Part shown: positions 53,593 through 62,474 of the stretch, one piece after another
Position numbering within the stretch: position 1 is the first letter of the stretch
How the letters are laid out: every line of letters begins with the position of its first letter
Source: Psychrobacter aquimaris
Lineage (GTDB): Bacteria; Pseudomonadota; Gammaproteobacteria; Pseudomonadales; Moraxellaceae
Reading direction: 5' to 3'
Assembly: GCF_016107525.1 (NCBI RefSeq)
Contig: NZ_JABASR010000007.1
Coordinates: 1 to 64,000, forward strand
DNA: 64,000 nucleotides
Notes under the pieces: generated by a model
The model's input: the letters and a program-made list of their open reading frames with translations, nothing else
Database searches by the model: none
Told to the model about the DNA's origin: nothing
Program-made: the position numbers and the translations under genes

Positions 53593-54735
53593 ATGATTAT
53601 TTCATCTCCAAACGACTACAGAGCCGCTGCCGAGCGCCGACTGCCACCATTTTTATTTCATTATATAGATGGCGGCGCCTATGCTGAACATACCTTAAAA
53701 CGAAATATCGAAGATCTATCACAAATTTCCCTGAGGCAGCGTGTATTGAATGATATGTCACAGCTAAGCCTTGAAACGCAGCTGTTTAATGAAACGTTGT
53801 CTATGCCCGTAGCTTTGTCACCAGTAGGTTTGACAGGTATGTATGCACGTCGCGGGGAAGTACAGGCAGCTATGGCAGCGGATAAAAAAGGCATTCCGTT
53901 TACCATGTCGACGGTTTCAGTTTGTCCGATTGAGGAAGTGGCCCCTAAAATCAACCGTCCTATGTGGTTTCAGCTTTATGTATTAAAGGACCGAGGCTTT
54001 ATGAAAAATGCCTTGGAGCGTGCCAAAGCCGCAGGGTGTTCGACACTGGTCTTTACGGTGGATATGCCAGTACCAGGCGCACGCTACCGCGATGCACATT
54101 CTGGTATGAGTGGTAAGAATGCAGCTATGCGCCGTTATTTACAGTCTGTGATGCATCCGCAATGGGCGTGGGATGTAGGAATACACGGCCGTCCGCACGA
54201 TCTTGGTAATATCTCTACTTATTTAGGCAAGCCAACAGGATTGGAAGATTATATAGGCTGGTTGGGCAATAATTTTGATCCTTCTATTTCTTGGAGAGAT
54301 TTAGATTGGATTCGTGAATACTGGGATGGACCTATGGTTATCAAAGGTATTTTAGACACAGAAGACGCCAAAGATGCGGTGCGTTTTGGGGCAGATGGCA
54401 TAGTCGTGTCTAATCATGGTGGACGACAGCTGGACGGGGTTTTATCAAGTGCGCGTGCTCTGCCTCCTATTGCCGATGCTGTTAAAGGACAAATTAAAAT
54501 TCTAGCAGACTCTGGCATACGCAATGGATTGGATATTGTGCGCATGCTGGCTTTAGGTGCAGATGTTTGCATGATAGGGCGAGTATTTATATATGCCTTA
54601 GCAGCGGCTGGTGGTGCAGGGGTAACCAATTTGCTTGAACTGCTGGATAAAGAAATACGCGTAGCGATGACGCTAACTGGCGCACAATCCATTGCTGATA
54701 TTAATTCAGATTGTTTGGTGAAATTAAATAACTAA
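53593..54735 (+). CDS. lldD: L-lactate dehydrogenase, FMN-dependent (LldD)
   Basis: An alpha-hydroxyacid oxidase family enzyme of 380 residues, the same as E. coli LldD in length, that oxidises L-lactate to pyruvate at the membrane. It opens [20 protein letters not shown], near identical to the family start. It has [30 protein letters not shown] and [14 protein letters not shown]. The active-site His-Gly-Gly-Arg is in [14 protein letters not shown], followed by the FMN-phosphate loop [17 protein letters not shown] precedes the ATG. Together with dld it lets the cell use both lactate isomers. Confidence 0.96.
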   Translation: MIISSPNDYRAAAERRLPPFLFHYIDGGAYAEHTLKRNIEDLSQISLRQRVLNDMSQLSLETQLFNETLSMPVALSPVGLTGMYARRGEVQAAMAADKKGIPFTMSTVSVCPIEEVAPKINRPMWFQLYVLKDRGFMKNALERAKAAGCSTLVFTVDMPVPGARYRDAHSGMSGKNAAMRRYLQSVMHPQWAWDVGIHGRPHDLGNISTYLGKPTGLEDYIGWLGNNFDPSISWRDLDWIREYWDGPMVIKGILDTEDAKDAVRFGADGIVVSNHGGRQLDGVLSSARALPPIADAVKGQIKILADSGIRNGLDIVRMLALGADVCMIGRVFIYALAAAGGAGVTNLLELLDKEIRVAMTLTGAQSIADINSDCLVKLNN

Positions 54736-54745
54736 ATCGAGCTTG

Positions 54746-54772
54746 TTGAGATTAATATTTTATTAATCTCAA
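54746..54772. terminator. Hairpin after lldD
   Basis: A perfect A/T-rich stem TTGAGATTAATA / TATTAATCTCAA with a 3-base loop, followed by TTCTTC. It sits between convergent genes and may end transcripts from both sides. Confidence 0.6.
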
Positions 54773-54832
54773 TTCTTCGCATATTTTTATCTAGGTAAGA
54801 GGTTTAATATTGGGGTTTGCCCAAATCCGCTC

Positions 54833-56449
54833 TTACTCTATGTTCAACATCGATTTCGCCACAGCTTCGGCTACTTTAATGCCATCAATCCCTGCTGATA
54901 ATATGCCACCTGCGTAGCCAGCGCCTTCGCCTGCAGGGAATAAGCCTTTGGTGTTAATGCTTTGGAATTCTTTATTGCGTTTAATACTTATTGGTGACGA
55001 TGTTCTGGTTTCTACGCCAGTTAGTAAACCGTCGTCAGATGAGAATCCTTGGATTTTTTTATTAAATGCTGGAATGGCTTCACGTATGGCATCCACGGCA
55101 AAATCGGGTAGTGCTTTACTTAAGTCGGTTAAGGTAATGCCCGGTGTGTAAGACGGGTTAACATCACCTAATTCTGAATTTGGTTTACCTTTTAAGAAAT
55201 CGCCAATGGTTTGCGCTGGTGCACTGTAGTCTTTGCCGCCTAATTCAAACGCTAAGGTTTCTAGTTGTCTTTGTAAGTCGATACCAGCAAGAGGGTGATT
55301 TGGGTAATCTCGCTCTGGATCGATGCCTACAACAATAGCACTGTTAGCGTTACGCTCGTTTCTTGAATATTGGCTCATGCCGTTAGTGACAACACGGCCT
55401 TCTTCTGATGCTGCGGCAACCACGGTCCCGCCTGGACACATACAAAAGCTATAGACGGAACGACCATTTTTACAATGATGCACCAGTTTGTAATCCGCAG
55501 CGCCAAGTATCTCATTTCCAGCATTGTCACCAAAGCGTGCTTGGTCTATGGTTGACTGTTTATGTTCAATCCTAAAGCCAATTGAGAAAGGCTTTGCTTC
55601 AACATACACACCTTTATCATGGATCATTTGGAAGGTGTCACGGGCGCTATGACCAACAGCAAGAACAACATGGCTAGTTTTTAAGGTTTCACCACTATTA
55701 AGTGTCACGCCAGTTACTTTTGAGTCAGTGATATGCAAGTCATCTACGCGAGTAGCAAAACGGACTTCCCCACCAAGCGCTATGATCTCGGCACGCATTT
55801 TTTCTACCATGGTGACTAACTTATAAGTACCTATGTGCGGTTTACTAACAAATAAAATCTCATCTGGTGCGCCAGCTTTTACAAACTCTGTCATTACTTT
55901 ACGGCCGTAATGATTGGGATCTTTCACTTGGCTATATAATTTGCCGTCGGAAAAAGTACCCGCTCCGCCTTCACCGAATTGTACGTTTGATTCTGTGTTT
56001 AATTTACGCTGACGCCAAAAGCCAAAGGTATCTTTGGTGCGTTGTCTGACTTCATTACCGCGTTCAATGATAATAGGTTTAAAACCCATTTGAGCCAGCG
56101 TAAGTGCTGCTAATAAACCACAAGGTCCAAAACCAATAACAACAGGACGCTCAGTTAAATCCTCTGGCGCTTGGCCAATATATTTGTAGCTGGTATCTGG
56201 TGTTGCCTTAACATGGTTGTCTGACTTAAATTGAACCAGTAAATCATTGGTTAAATCCGAGTCGGTAAGTGTGATGTCTAGCGTATAAATTAATTGGATA
56301 TTTCTTTTATTACGAGCATCATAACCACGTTTAAACATCACAAATGACGCCATTTGCTCAGCAGAAATTTTAAGTTTTGTCGTTATAGCAGTCGTTAGAT
56401 CTTCAGGTGCATGATTTAATGGCAATTTAATTTCAGTTAAACGTATCAT
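54833..56449 (-). CDS. FAD-dependent oxidoreductase (COG2509-like)
   Basis: A 538-residue flavoprotein. After an N-terminal 95-residue ferredoxin-like domain comes the dinucleotide motif VIGFGPCGLLAALTLAQMGF near residue 105. The remaining motifs are a KLNTESNVQFGEGGAGTFSD patch, a second nucleotide region at HVVLAVGHSARDTF, the Cys motif SFCMCPGGTVVAAASEEG, and the closing flavin motif GLFPAGEGAGYAGGILSAG. This is the conserved arrangement of a widespread family of uncharacterised dehydrogenases. The substrate is unknown. It converges on the lactate operon and has no obvious functional link to it. Confidence 0.88.
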   Translation of the reverse strand: MIRLTEIKLPLNHAPEDLTTAITTKLKISAEQMASFVMFKRGYDARNKRNIQLIYTLDITLTDSDLTNDLLVQFKSDNHVKATPDTSYKYIGQAPEDLTERPVVIGFGPCGLLAALTLAQMGFKPIIIERGNEVRQRTKDTFGFWRQRKLNTESNVQFGEGGAGTFSDGKLYSQVKDPNHYGRKVMTEFVKAGAPDEILFVSKPHIGTYKLVTMVEKMRAEIIALGGEVRFATRVDDLHITDSKVTGVTLNSGETLKTSHVVLAVGHSARDTFQMIHDKGVYVEAKPFSIGFRIEHKQSTIDQARFGDNAGNEILGAADYKLVHHCKNGRSVYSFCMCPGGTVVAAASEEGRVVTNGMSQYSRNERNANSAIVVGIDPERDYPNHPLAGIDLQRQLETLAFELGGKDYSAPAQTIGDFLKGKPNSELGDVNPSYTPGITLTDLSKALPDFAVDAIREAIPAFNKKIQGFSSDDGLLTGVETRTSSPISIKRNKEFQSINTKGLFPAGEGAGYAGGILSAGIDGIKVAEAVAKSMLNIE

Positions 56450-56648
56450 TGGTTACTCATAAACTAGTATAGAAAACAGTCTCGCATTTTACTGGTACTG
56501 ATACAAATAAGCGAATAAATATTTTACTTGCGAAGGGTAAATTTACGGATTTGTACTGTAGTTTGAAAATGACACTTGCCGTCAAATCCGTACAGTCAAA
56601 CTTGGGAGACTTTAGTTAAGCAGCCTAATGGTAAAAGTTAGACCACAC
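56450..56648 (+). other. Intergenic region, nothing recognised
   Basis: Two stretches, GGATTTGTACTGTAG and AAATCCGTACAGTC, look related but do not form a clean repeat. No gene or signal is supported. Confidence 0.35.
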
Positions 56649-56843
56649 TTATCTTGGTGCCTTATAACCCAAACCTTTTTTAATTCTAGTCCCACTACGA
56701 GCATAGCTCTTGTCTTGCGGCGCTGCAAAGCAGTGCTTTGCTGATCGCTCCTCATTATAATCAAGCTCGATATGCCCAATGATATCGTTGATCGCTAAAA
56801 ATCTTGTTTTATAGTATTGGTGATACACCAGATCAGAGGTCAC
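56649..56843 (-). pseudogene. IS3-type transposase C-terminal remnant with in-frame insert
   Basis: On the minus strand, VYHQYYKTRFLAINDIIGHIELDYNEERS, cited in parts, corresponds to the region near the C-terminus of IS3-family OrfB: HQYYKTR (around the last catalytic helix), IIGHIELDYNEERS ('xIxxYIExxYNxxR') and the final GLGYKAPR. A stretch of about 20 residues (from SAKHC to SGTRI) interrupts this pattern and is encoded by a short palindrome-containing segment. The DDE core is absent, so the element is dead. Its 5' edge abuts the broken plus-strand frame at 56824. The family call is from pattern memory only. Confidence 0.45.
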
Positions 56844-57057
56844 TAATTCTCAAGCAGCAAAGCCTAAAGTAACAACAAATAATGCAGCTTCCACAGCAGA
56901 AATAGATGCTCAACGTATAGAAAATAATGTAAATTCGGATAATCCTAGTTTTGGTAGTTCAGCTATTAAGGATTTCAATGCTACTGAAGGTAATCCAGTC
57001 ATACACCGTGCAGACAACATAAATGCTAGTCAGGTGATAGATCGAGGTGGTCGCTGA
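56824..57057 (+). pseudogene. 3' part of a disrupted host gene
   Basis: After TGA at 56821 the plus frame stays open for 77 codons to TGA 57055. Its Ala/Asn/Ser-rich composition (QAAKPKVTTNNAASTAEID, then FGSSAIKDFNATEGNPVI) is unlike random sequence and looks like the tail of a secreted or surface protein. The start is missing: the transposase relic overlaps its 5' edge. The sequence downstream is the likely end of the Mu-like prophage, so this tail may itself be cut by the phage. The family is not recognised. Confidence 0.45.
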
Positions 57058-57085
57058 AGATAAAGCTTTCATAAGTAAGAGGCGC

Positions 57086-57277
57086 TTTGTGCAATAATGT
57101 GGGGCAGTGATTAGTTGTGCATAGTGATAGTGAAGAAGATGTGCCTGTATTATCAACCACTAGGCTAATGATATCAAGGGTTAAGCATATTTGGCGAGTC
57201 GGGTTATGCACGAATAGATTTTGAGCAGGAATGATTAATATTGATATGATTGCGGTGTTTAATTGTGCATAAGTGAG
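57086..57277 (+). promoter_or_regulatory. Candidate MuA-type transposase binding sites at the left end
   Basis: Four related sites: TTTGTGCAATAATGTG at 57086, GTTGTGCATAGTGATAG at 57114, the inverted TTCGTGCATAACC at about 57203-57215, and ATTGTGCATAAGTGAG at 57262. Their shared core is TTGTGCATAA. Several transposase sites near the left end, some spaced widely, are the known layout in Mu. Identity of the binding protein is inference. Confidence 0.6.
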
Positions 57278-57320
57278 GATAGTTTGATAGGCGTTTAAAC
57301 GATGTTTAAAGAATGATTAA

Positions 57321-57346
57321 GGGCAGCCGTGATGGTTGCCCTTTTT
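57321..57346 (+). terminator. Rho-independent terminator near the prophage left end
   Basis: A stem GGGCAGCC / GGTTGCCC (one mismatch region) with loop GTGAT is followed by six T on the plus strand. It would stop host transcription entering the prophage. Confidence 0.85.
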
Positions 57347-57354
57347 TGTGGGTG

Positions 57355-57714
57355 CTATTTGACGGTCACAGTGCTAGGTATGATTTTAGCATTGGATAAG
57401 TCGATACTAATAGGAGCATGGTGCTCACACCCGTCAGATAGGTCGCCAGTCTCTGCAAACCTTGTCAGATATGGCAGTAAGTCGCTGACTTGTTGACGTG
57501 TTAAGTGCATTCGAGTATTAAAAAGGGTGTTTTCAGGGGCGTTTAGTGGCTGCCACCCTTCATTTGCTGTCATTATTTGAGGATTTGCGTCATCTGTACC
57601 CAGCCAAACCTTATCATCCATAGCGCTACTGCTCTTTTGGAGGGAGCATTTGTAGCCTGACGAGTCTGTGAAGGTAAGTAGCTCAAATCCACGCTGCGTT
57701 ATTTGTGAGTCCAT
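57355..57714 (-). CDS. Small phage protein of unknown function
   Basis: A 119-residue protein from ATG 57714, with AAGG 9 bases upstream, preferred to TTG 57723. GFELLTFTDSSGYKCSLQKS, then KVWLGTDDANPQIM and RMHLTRQQVSDLLPYL, is a pattern I recall from many short phage and prophage proteins of unknown function. It lies between the left-end sites and the repressor gene and is read in the same direction as the repressor, so it is probably expressed in the lysogenic state. No catalytic motif is visible. Confidence 0.7.
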   Translation of the reverse strand: MDSQITQRGFELLTFTDSSGYKCSLQKSSSAMDDKVWLGTDDANPQIMTANEGWQPLNAPENTLFNTRMHLTRQQVSDLLPYLTRFAETGDLSDGCEHHAPISIDLSNAKIIPSTVTVK

Positions 57715-57759
57715 ATCCTGCAAGCCTTGTAGTGATTATTTTAACTCAGTATAGCACCA

Positions 57760-58449
57760 CTAATCAGGTAGGTCATAGCTTGCGTGGATGACTTGACCGC
57801 AGACTTCGATGTCTGTGGCTTCCATATCGGCTTTGGTGATGTCTAGCGGATCATAGAACTTGTTATCACTGATGAGGCGTAGACCGCCGCCAATGAGCCA
57901 CTGGATGCGCTTGACGTAATGCCTGTCCTCTATGCGAATGACGTAGACCTTGCCGTCTAAGGGTTGGGTGTGCTCGCGATTAATCACTACTACTGCGCTC
58001 TCTGGGATGGTGGGCGTCATGGAGTCGCCTTTGGTGAACAACGCCGCTAAGGATTTGGCGTTGAGACCGCGAGCCATTAACCAGTGCTTGCGAAATGCGA
58101 GATGCTTGGTGGCTGTGGCGTCACCCAGACAAACCGCGCCATTACCTGCACTGACTTCTATGTCATAGGCTGGGATGTAGGCGTATTCGTCGTCAACTGT
58201 GTCACTGGCTTGGGCTGACGGCGCTGATACGTGGCTTGTATCGCCAAATATCAGGTACTGAGGCGTAACGTTGTATAGCTTGGATAGCTTCTCAAGCGTT
58301 TCCAGTGACGCTTCTGTGCCTCCGTTCTCCCATTGCTGTAACGTCGTGCGACTAACTGCTATGTCAGGGTTGGCTGTAACGGCATCTCTTGATAAAGAAG
58401 CGTTCTCTCTAGCCTCCCTTAATCTGATTCCTATCTGTTTTCTATTCAT
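57760..58449 (-). CDS. Prophage repressor, HTH plus S24 peptidase (LexA/CI-like)
   Basis: A 229-residue repressor from ATG 58449, where GAGGTGAT supports the start; the frame extends to 58467. Residues 1-70 form an XRE-type helix-turn-helix (IGIRLREAR to PQYLIFGD). The C-terminal half is a LexA/CI-like S24 domain with the nucleophile Ser in TKGDSMTPTIPES and the Lys in RIEDRHYVKRIQW. It would keep the phage silent and self-cleave in response to RecA after DNA damage. It diverges from ner with operator-like repeats between. Confidence 0.92.
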   Translation of the reverse strand: MNRKQIGIRLREARENASLSRDAVTANPDIAVSRTTLQQWENGGTEASLETLEKLSKLYNVTPQYLIFGDTSHVSAPSAQASDTVDDEYAYIPAYDIEVSAGNGAVCLGDATATKHLAFRKHWLMARGLNAKSLAALFTKGDSMTPTIPESAVVVINREHTQPLDGKVYVIRIEDRHYVKRIQWLIGGGLRLISDNKFYDPLDITKADMEATDIEVCGQVIHASYDLPD

Positions 58450-58480
58450 AATAATCACCTCAACCATAAAACAGTTTAAT

Positions 58481-58638
58481 TCGATGATCTGTTCTATAAT
58501 AACTATAATTCTGTTTATAGAACAGATAGAAAAATTGTTTTAAAATACAACGGGTTACAAGATTTTAAGCAAATAGAACCATTTTTCTTTCTGTTTTACT
58601 TTATAAAACGGTTTACAGGTACAAGTAAAACGGTTAAT
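58481..58638. promoter_or_regulatory. Early operator region of the prophage
   Basis: Between repressor and ner. CTGTTTATAGAACAG (58511-58525) is a perfect palindrome, and a related CTGTTCTATA lies at 58490. TAAAACGGTT occurs at 58604 and 58626, and a further AAAAACGGTTATT at 58918 just before the transposase start. The two motif types may be the sites for the repressor and for Ner. Confidence 0.65.
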
Positions 58639-58670
58639 ATGTAAATTCAATAAGCAAATGAGGTGACTAA

Positions 58671-58904
58671 ATGCACACAAACGAAGCGGTAAAAAAAGTG
58701 CCATGCGACTGGCACCAAGCCTATATAAGCGCTGCGTTAAAAGAAAAAGGTACTAATTTATCAGCATTGTCAGCAGCAAACGGTTATTCCCGTAACGGTT
58801 TACGCAATGCTTTGTATCGTCCTTATCCTAAAGCCGAAAAGATTATTGCTAAAGCTATTGGCGTTGAACCTAAGGATATTTGGCCTACTCGCTATGATGT
58901 ATAA
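58671..58904 (+). CDS. ner: Ner-like DNA-binding protein
   Basis: A 77-residue helix-turn-helix protein of the Mu Ner/Nlp family. DWHQAYISAALKEKGTNLSA, LSAANGYSRNGLRNALYRPY and AIGVEPKDIWPTRYD are the three characteristic blocks, the last one (P-x-x-I-W-P-x-R-Y) being the family hallmark. In Mu, Ner turns down early and repressor transcription after infection. GAGGTGA precedes the ATG with good spacing. It is followed by the transposase gene 29 bases later. Confidence 0.93.
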   Translation: MHTNEAVKKVPCDWHQAYISAALKEKGTNLSALSAANGYSRNGLRNALYRPYPKAEKIIAKAIGVEPKDIWPTRYDV

Positions 58905-58933
58905 AAGCATCAATCGGAAAAACGGTTATTAAT

Positions 58934-60910
58934 ATGAAAGATTACTATACAGCACAGGAAATAGCCGATTTGAATTTGAAAAGTTTACCAAATTCTAAGT
59001 CGAATGTCATTAGATGGGCAAAAAAAGATAATTGGTCAACCCGAAAACGAGTTGGTCGTGGTGGCGGTTTGGAATATGCGTTTGAAAGTTTACCTGCTGA
59101 CGCACAAGCAGAGATTAAATCGAAGGCTTACAAGGCTTTGATGCCGAAGCAGTCTACTGATGCGGCTCGTCAAGTGGCGATCATCGCTAACCGTGATATA
59201 TCGAAACTGGATGATACTCAGCGTGCTACTGCTGATGCTCGTCTGCGTATGACATTGTTGGTCGGTCAATATGAAGCAGCGCTGGGCAGTCGCAATAAGG
59301 CGCTGGATGAAGTGGTCGCTCTGAGCCGTGATGAGGCGCTGCCTGTCGATGATATGACCGACTATAACGCGGTCTGCGTCACAGCGCTTGCCAAGGCTCG
59401 CGGTAAAACTGGCGTTGGTAAGCGTGCGCTGCATCAATGGTGCATCGCTGCGGATAAATGCAGTACGCCAACCGAGCGCCTTGCGGCACTTGCGCCACAA
59501 AAGCAGGGTCAGCCTGTGATTGAGCCGACCAATATTGAATGGCTGCCTGAGTTTATGAGCTTTTATTGCACCGCTAATGGTCTGTCTATGTCCGAGGCGC
59601 ATTATAAGTTTAGCAAAGTGTATGCAGACAAGCATGGCGTTGACGCTGTCCCTCACTATGATGCGGTGCGCCGTGCTTTGGCTAAGCTGCCAGTGTGGGT
59701 GCGCGAGACTCATCGTTTGACTGGCTCTGCAATGCGCGGACTACGCGCTTATGTGACCCGTGATTGGAATGCTGGCTTTATACAAACCAATGATATATGG
59801 GTCGGCGATGGGCACAGTCTGAAATGCCGAATTGCACATCCGTTGAACGGCCAGGCATTTACTCCTGAGTTTACGATGATTATGGATGCGCCTAGTCGGA
59901 TGATCGTGGGTTGGTCGCTGTCCTACTCTGAAAGTCAAATCGCAGTCGGTGATGCGCTGCGTCACGCTATGGAAAGTCATGGCATCCCTGCTATTTACTA
60001 TAGCGATAACGGCTCTGGTCAAAAGAACCAGACGTTTGATACGGATGTAACGGGTGTGTTTGCAAGGCTCGGCGTGCATCACGCGACTGGTATACCAGGT
60101 AATGCTCAGGGTCGCGGCATTATTGAACGTCCAATGAAAGGTGTGCCAAAGCGTATCGCTCAAGCGTTTGAGACCTATTACGGCAAAGATGCGGATAAAG
60201 AAACGGTGCGCAAGCGCTTGTACTCGCTAAACACGTACAACAATGCGGTGACTGATAAAACCAGTGAGGACAAGCTCACGCCTATCCAAAAGAGAGGGCG
60301 GAAAATATTGCCATCGTGGAGTGACTTGATCGCTGAGGTTGAGTATCAGGTCGATGACTATAACCATCATCGTATTCACTCTGCCATCGGTACAACGCCC
60401 GCCAAGAAGCGCGAGCAGCTACTGGCTTTGATGGATGCTGATGCGATGGTGATGCTAAGTAGCGATGATGCGCGTGACTTGTTCCGTCCTTCGTTCAAAC
60501 GTGTGGTACAGCGCGGTCAAGTGCAGTGGGAGAAATCGTTTTATGCCCATGAGCAGCTTGAGTTTCACTCTGGTAAAGACGTCATGGTCTATGTCGATCA
60601 GCACGACCCAAGCACCGTCATCGTGCGCGATATGGAAGGTCATTATATCTGTGAGGCATTGCTCGGTGGTAACGCGCAGCCTGCATTTACCAAGGACTTT
60701 ATCGAACGTGCAGATGATAAACGCCGAGCGGCACAAATCAAGCGTAAAGAAAAAGACATTGCGCGTATCAAGGCTCAAACCACAACCACTTTGGATTATG
60801 AGAAGTCGGATGTACTACATGAGCTATTCAGCGGCAAGACTGTTGAGACGGTCGCCAAGCAAGAATATGCGATGTTTGAGATCGATGTCAAAACGGTTAA
60901 TAAAAAATAA
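58934..60910 (+). CDS. Mu-type transposase A (DDE recombinase)
   Basis: A 658-residue transposase. The N-terminal 70 residues form the Mu-type HTH that binds DNA sites (MKDYYTAQEIADLNLKSLP). The rve-like catalytic core has Asp292 in WVGDGHSL, Asp358 in YYSDNGSG and Glu398 in GRGIIERPMKG, the complete D-D-E set of MuA. The C-terminal 200 residues include the beta-barrel domain and a charged tail that contacts the B protein. Length is close to MuA (663). A candidate AAAAACGGTTATT box overlaps its ribosome region. It performs the strand cleavage and transfer for integration and replicative transposition. Confidence 0.96.
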   Translation: MKDYYTAQEIADLNLKSLPNSKSNVIRWAKKDNWSTRKRVGRGGGLEYAFESLPADAQAEIKSKAYKALMPKQSTDAARQVAIIANRDISKLDDTQRATADARLRMTLLVGQYEAALGSRNKALDEVVALSRDEALPVDDMTDYNAVCVTALAKARGKTGVGKRALHQWCIAADKCSTPTERLAALAPQKQGQPVIEPTNIEWLPEFMSFYCTANGLSMSEAHYKFSKVYADKHGVDAVPHYDAVRRALAKLPVWVRETHRLTGSAMRGLRAYVTRDWNAGFIQTNDIWVGDGHSLKCRIAHPLNGQAFTPEFTMIMDAPSRMIVGWSLSYSESQIAVGDALRHAMESHGIPAIYYSDNGSGQKNQTFDTDVTGVFARLGVHHATGIPGNAQGRGIIERPMKGVPKRIAQAFETYYGKDADKETVRKRLYSLNTYNNAVTDKTSEDKLTPIQKRGRKILPSWSDLIAEVEYQVDDYNHHRIHSAIGTTPAKKREQLLALMDADAMVMLSSDDARDLFRPSFKRVVQRGQVQWEKSFYAHEQLEFHSGKDVMVYVDQHDPSTVIVRDMEGHYICEALLGGNAQPAFTKDFIERADDKRRAAQIKRKEKDIARIKAQTTTTLDYEKSDVLHELFSGKTVETVAKQEYAMFEIDVKTVNKK

Positions 60911-60928
60911 GTATTTGATGGTTGGTTG

Positions 60929-61189
60929 CTAGGGCTTTGCTTGAAGCACTGGTAGCTCAGAAGAAATGGTTTTGCATAGATGGTCTAAGGCGGTGCGTTC
61001 GTGAGTCATGCCCTCTGGTGGGCAAGGAAAGTCAGACTTTAGGGTATGTAGTATTTGATTGATGTCGCTTGGTTGGATTGTGTCGCTTTTGATTAGCGTA
61101 CCGACTAAGCGCGTCAAGAAAAGTTCTTGCATATCGACCTGATGACTCAGTGTTTTAACTGCCAAATTTAGATCGTCAAAGTTATTCAT
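60929..61189 (-). CDS. Small reverse-strand phage protein between A and B
   Basis: An 86-residue protein, MNNFDDLNLAVKTLSHQVDM onward, from ATG 61189 with AGGTG just upstream; ATG 61192 is equally possible and the frame extends to 61213. It is acidic and mostly helical with ALDHLCKTISSEL at the end. No family is recognised. Its orientation, opposite to the early operon, is unusual for Mu and suggests a gene with its own promoter, perhaps expressed in the lysogen or as a later insertion (moron). Confidence 0.55.
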   Translation of the reverse strand: MNNFDDLNLAVKTLSHQVDMQELFLTRLVGTLIKSDTIQPSDINQILHTLKSDFPCPPEGMTHERTALDHLCKTISSELPVLQAKP

Positions 61190-61216
61190 CATACACCTAT
61201 ATAGGAAGTTCAAAAA

Positions 61217-62092
61217 ATGAGTATATCACTATTAAAGCAACACATTGAAGCCACCACCCTTAGCCAGTCACAAGTTGCCGCGCAGTTGGGCAAATCGCCT
61301 GCAACGATTAACCAGTACCTGCAAGGCAAGTACAAAGGCGATGTCGAAAGCATCGATAAGGCTGTCGTTGAGTTGGTCGAGCGTCAAAAAAGTAAGTCAA
61401 CTGACTTATCGAACGCCTTTATCGAAACGCCAATGGCACACCGCACCATGCAGAGCTGTATGTTTGCTCACGCGATGAATGATATGCAGCTCATCATCGG
61501 TGAGGCAGGTCTGGGTAAGACGATGGCGCTAAAAGAGTATGCCGCCCGCAATAGCAACGTGGTGATGCTGGAAGTTGATCCGACGTTTAGCTCTAAAGTG
61601 CTATTGGCTGAAATCTGCAATGCCCTAGGCGTAACGGCTGGACGTAATAACCACGCGATGATGACCGCTGTGATTGAGAAATTAAAAGGCTCTGACCGCT
61701 TACTTATCATCGATGAGGCTGAGCTGTTGACACTGAACTCGCTTGAGATACTGCGCCGCATCCATGACAAAGCTGGTATCGGTATCGTGCTTGCTGGTAT
61801 GCCGCGCCTACGTGCCAACCTACGCGGTGCGCGTGGACAGTATAAGCAAATCTATAGCCGTATCGGCATGGTGCATGACCTGAAGATGCGTCTGCCTGTC
61901 GAAGATATTGCGATGTTCTGCGAGTCGGCACTGGGTACGGCTGAGTTTAACGAGACATTAAACAAGGTGTCACAAGGGAATGCACGACGTTTAAACAAGC
62001 TGCTGCGCGGTATCAATCGTATGGCAGTGCTGAATAAAGCGCCGGTCAATAAAGACATGATCGACCAGTTTGCCGACCGGTTGATTGACTAA
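61217..62092 (+). CDS. Mu B-type transposition target-selection ATPase
   Basis: A 291-residue AAA+ protein. The first 60 residues hold a helix-turn-helix (TTLSQSQVAAQLGKSPATIN) as in MuB. Walker A is GEAGLGKTMAL near residue 97, Walker B LLIIDEAELL near 158, and sensor-like IVLAGMPRLRAN follows. The C-terminal 70 residues are the small helical domain that binds DNA and transposase. B forms filaments on target DNA and delivers it to A, and gives target immunity. AGGA precedes the ATG. Confidence 0.94.
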   Translation: MSISLLKQHIEATTLSQSQVAAQLGKSPATINQYLQGKYKGDVESIDKAVVELVERQKSKSTDLSNAFIETPMAHRTMQSCMFAHAMNDMQLIIGEAGLGKTMALKEYAARNSNVVMLEVDPTFSSKVLLAEICNALGVTAGRNNHAMMTAVIEKLKGSDRLLIIDEAELLTLNSLEILRRIHDKAGIGIVLAGMPRLRANLRGARGQYKQIYSRIGMVHDLKMRLPVEDIAMFCESALGTAEFNETLNKVSQGNARRLNKLLRGINRMAVLNKAPVNKDMIDQFADRLID

Positions 62093-62105
62093 AAAGGAGT
62101 TTGAG

Positions 62106-62474
62106 ATGTCAAAGTTAAGTAAAGAACAGATTAAGGCGTTGACAGATAAGCCTACGGAGTATGTCACGATTCGCTTGATGTGTGATGGCTACAGGATATC
62201 GCTGCAAGACAGTTTGATTAAGCGAAAACTCAGAACGCAACTGTATGTGAACGGTAGCTTTAAAGGCAAGTGGTTTGTACATCCTGAAGATCACGCTGAA
62301 ATTAAGTTTTATAGACAGCGGTTTATGTATGTCAAGAAAAGCCCGTACAGCAAGAAGAAGAAAGCGATTGAGATGATACGCCACGCTGACTTTGCCAGTG
62401 TCGGTCAAGCCTTGCGCCACTTAAACACCGTTTGCGATAGCGTGGAAGTGATTGAGGAGAACGATTGTGAGTAA
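62106..62474 (+). CDS. Hypothetical phage protein
   Basis: A 122-residue basic protein from ATG 62106, with AAGGAG directly upstream; the longer frame from 62085 overlaps gene B. It contains KPTEYVTIRLMCDGYRISL, suggesting two strands at the N-terminus, and a Lys-rich middle (YVKKSPYSKKKKAIE). It has no motif I recognise. It overlaps the next gene by 8 bases, which shows translational coupling in the early operon. In Mu this place is taken by small semi-essential genes (kil, gam and others), but no similarity is visible. Confidence 0.65.
   Translation: MSKLSKEQIKALTDKPTEYVTIRLMCDGYRISLQDSLIKRKLRTQLYVNGSFKGKWFVHPEDHAEIKFYRQRFMYVKKSPYSKKKKAIEMIRHADFASVGQALRHLNTVCDSVEVIEENDCE

Noticed and set aside
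59090-59713. 207-codon minus-strand frame
   Set aside because: Antisense to the transposase gene, with no start context.
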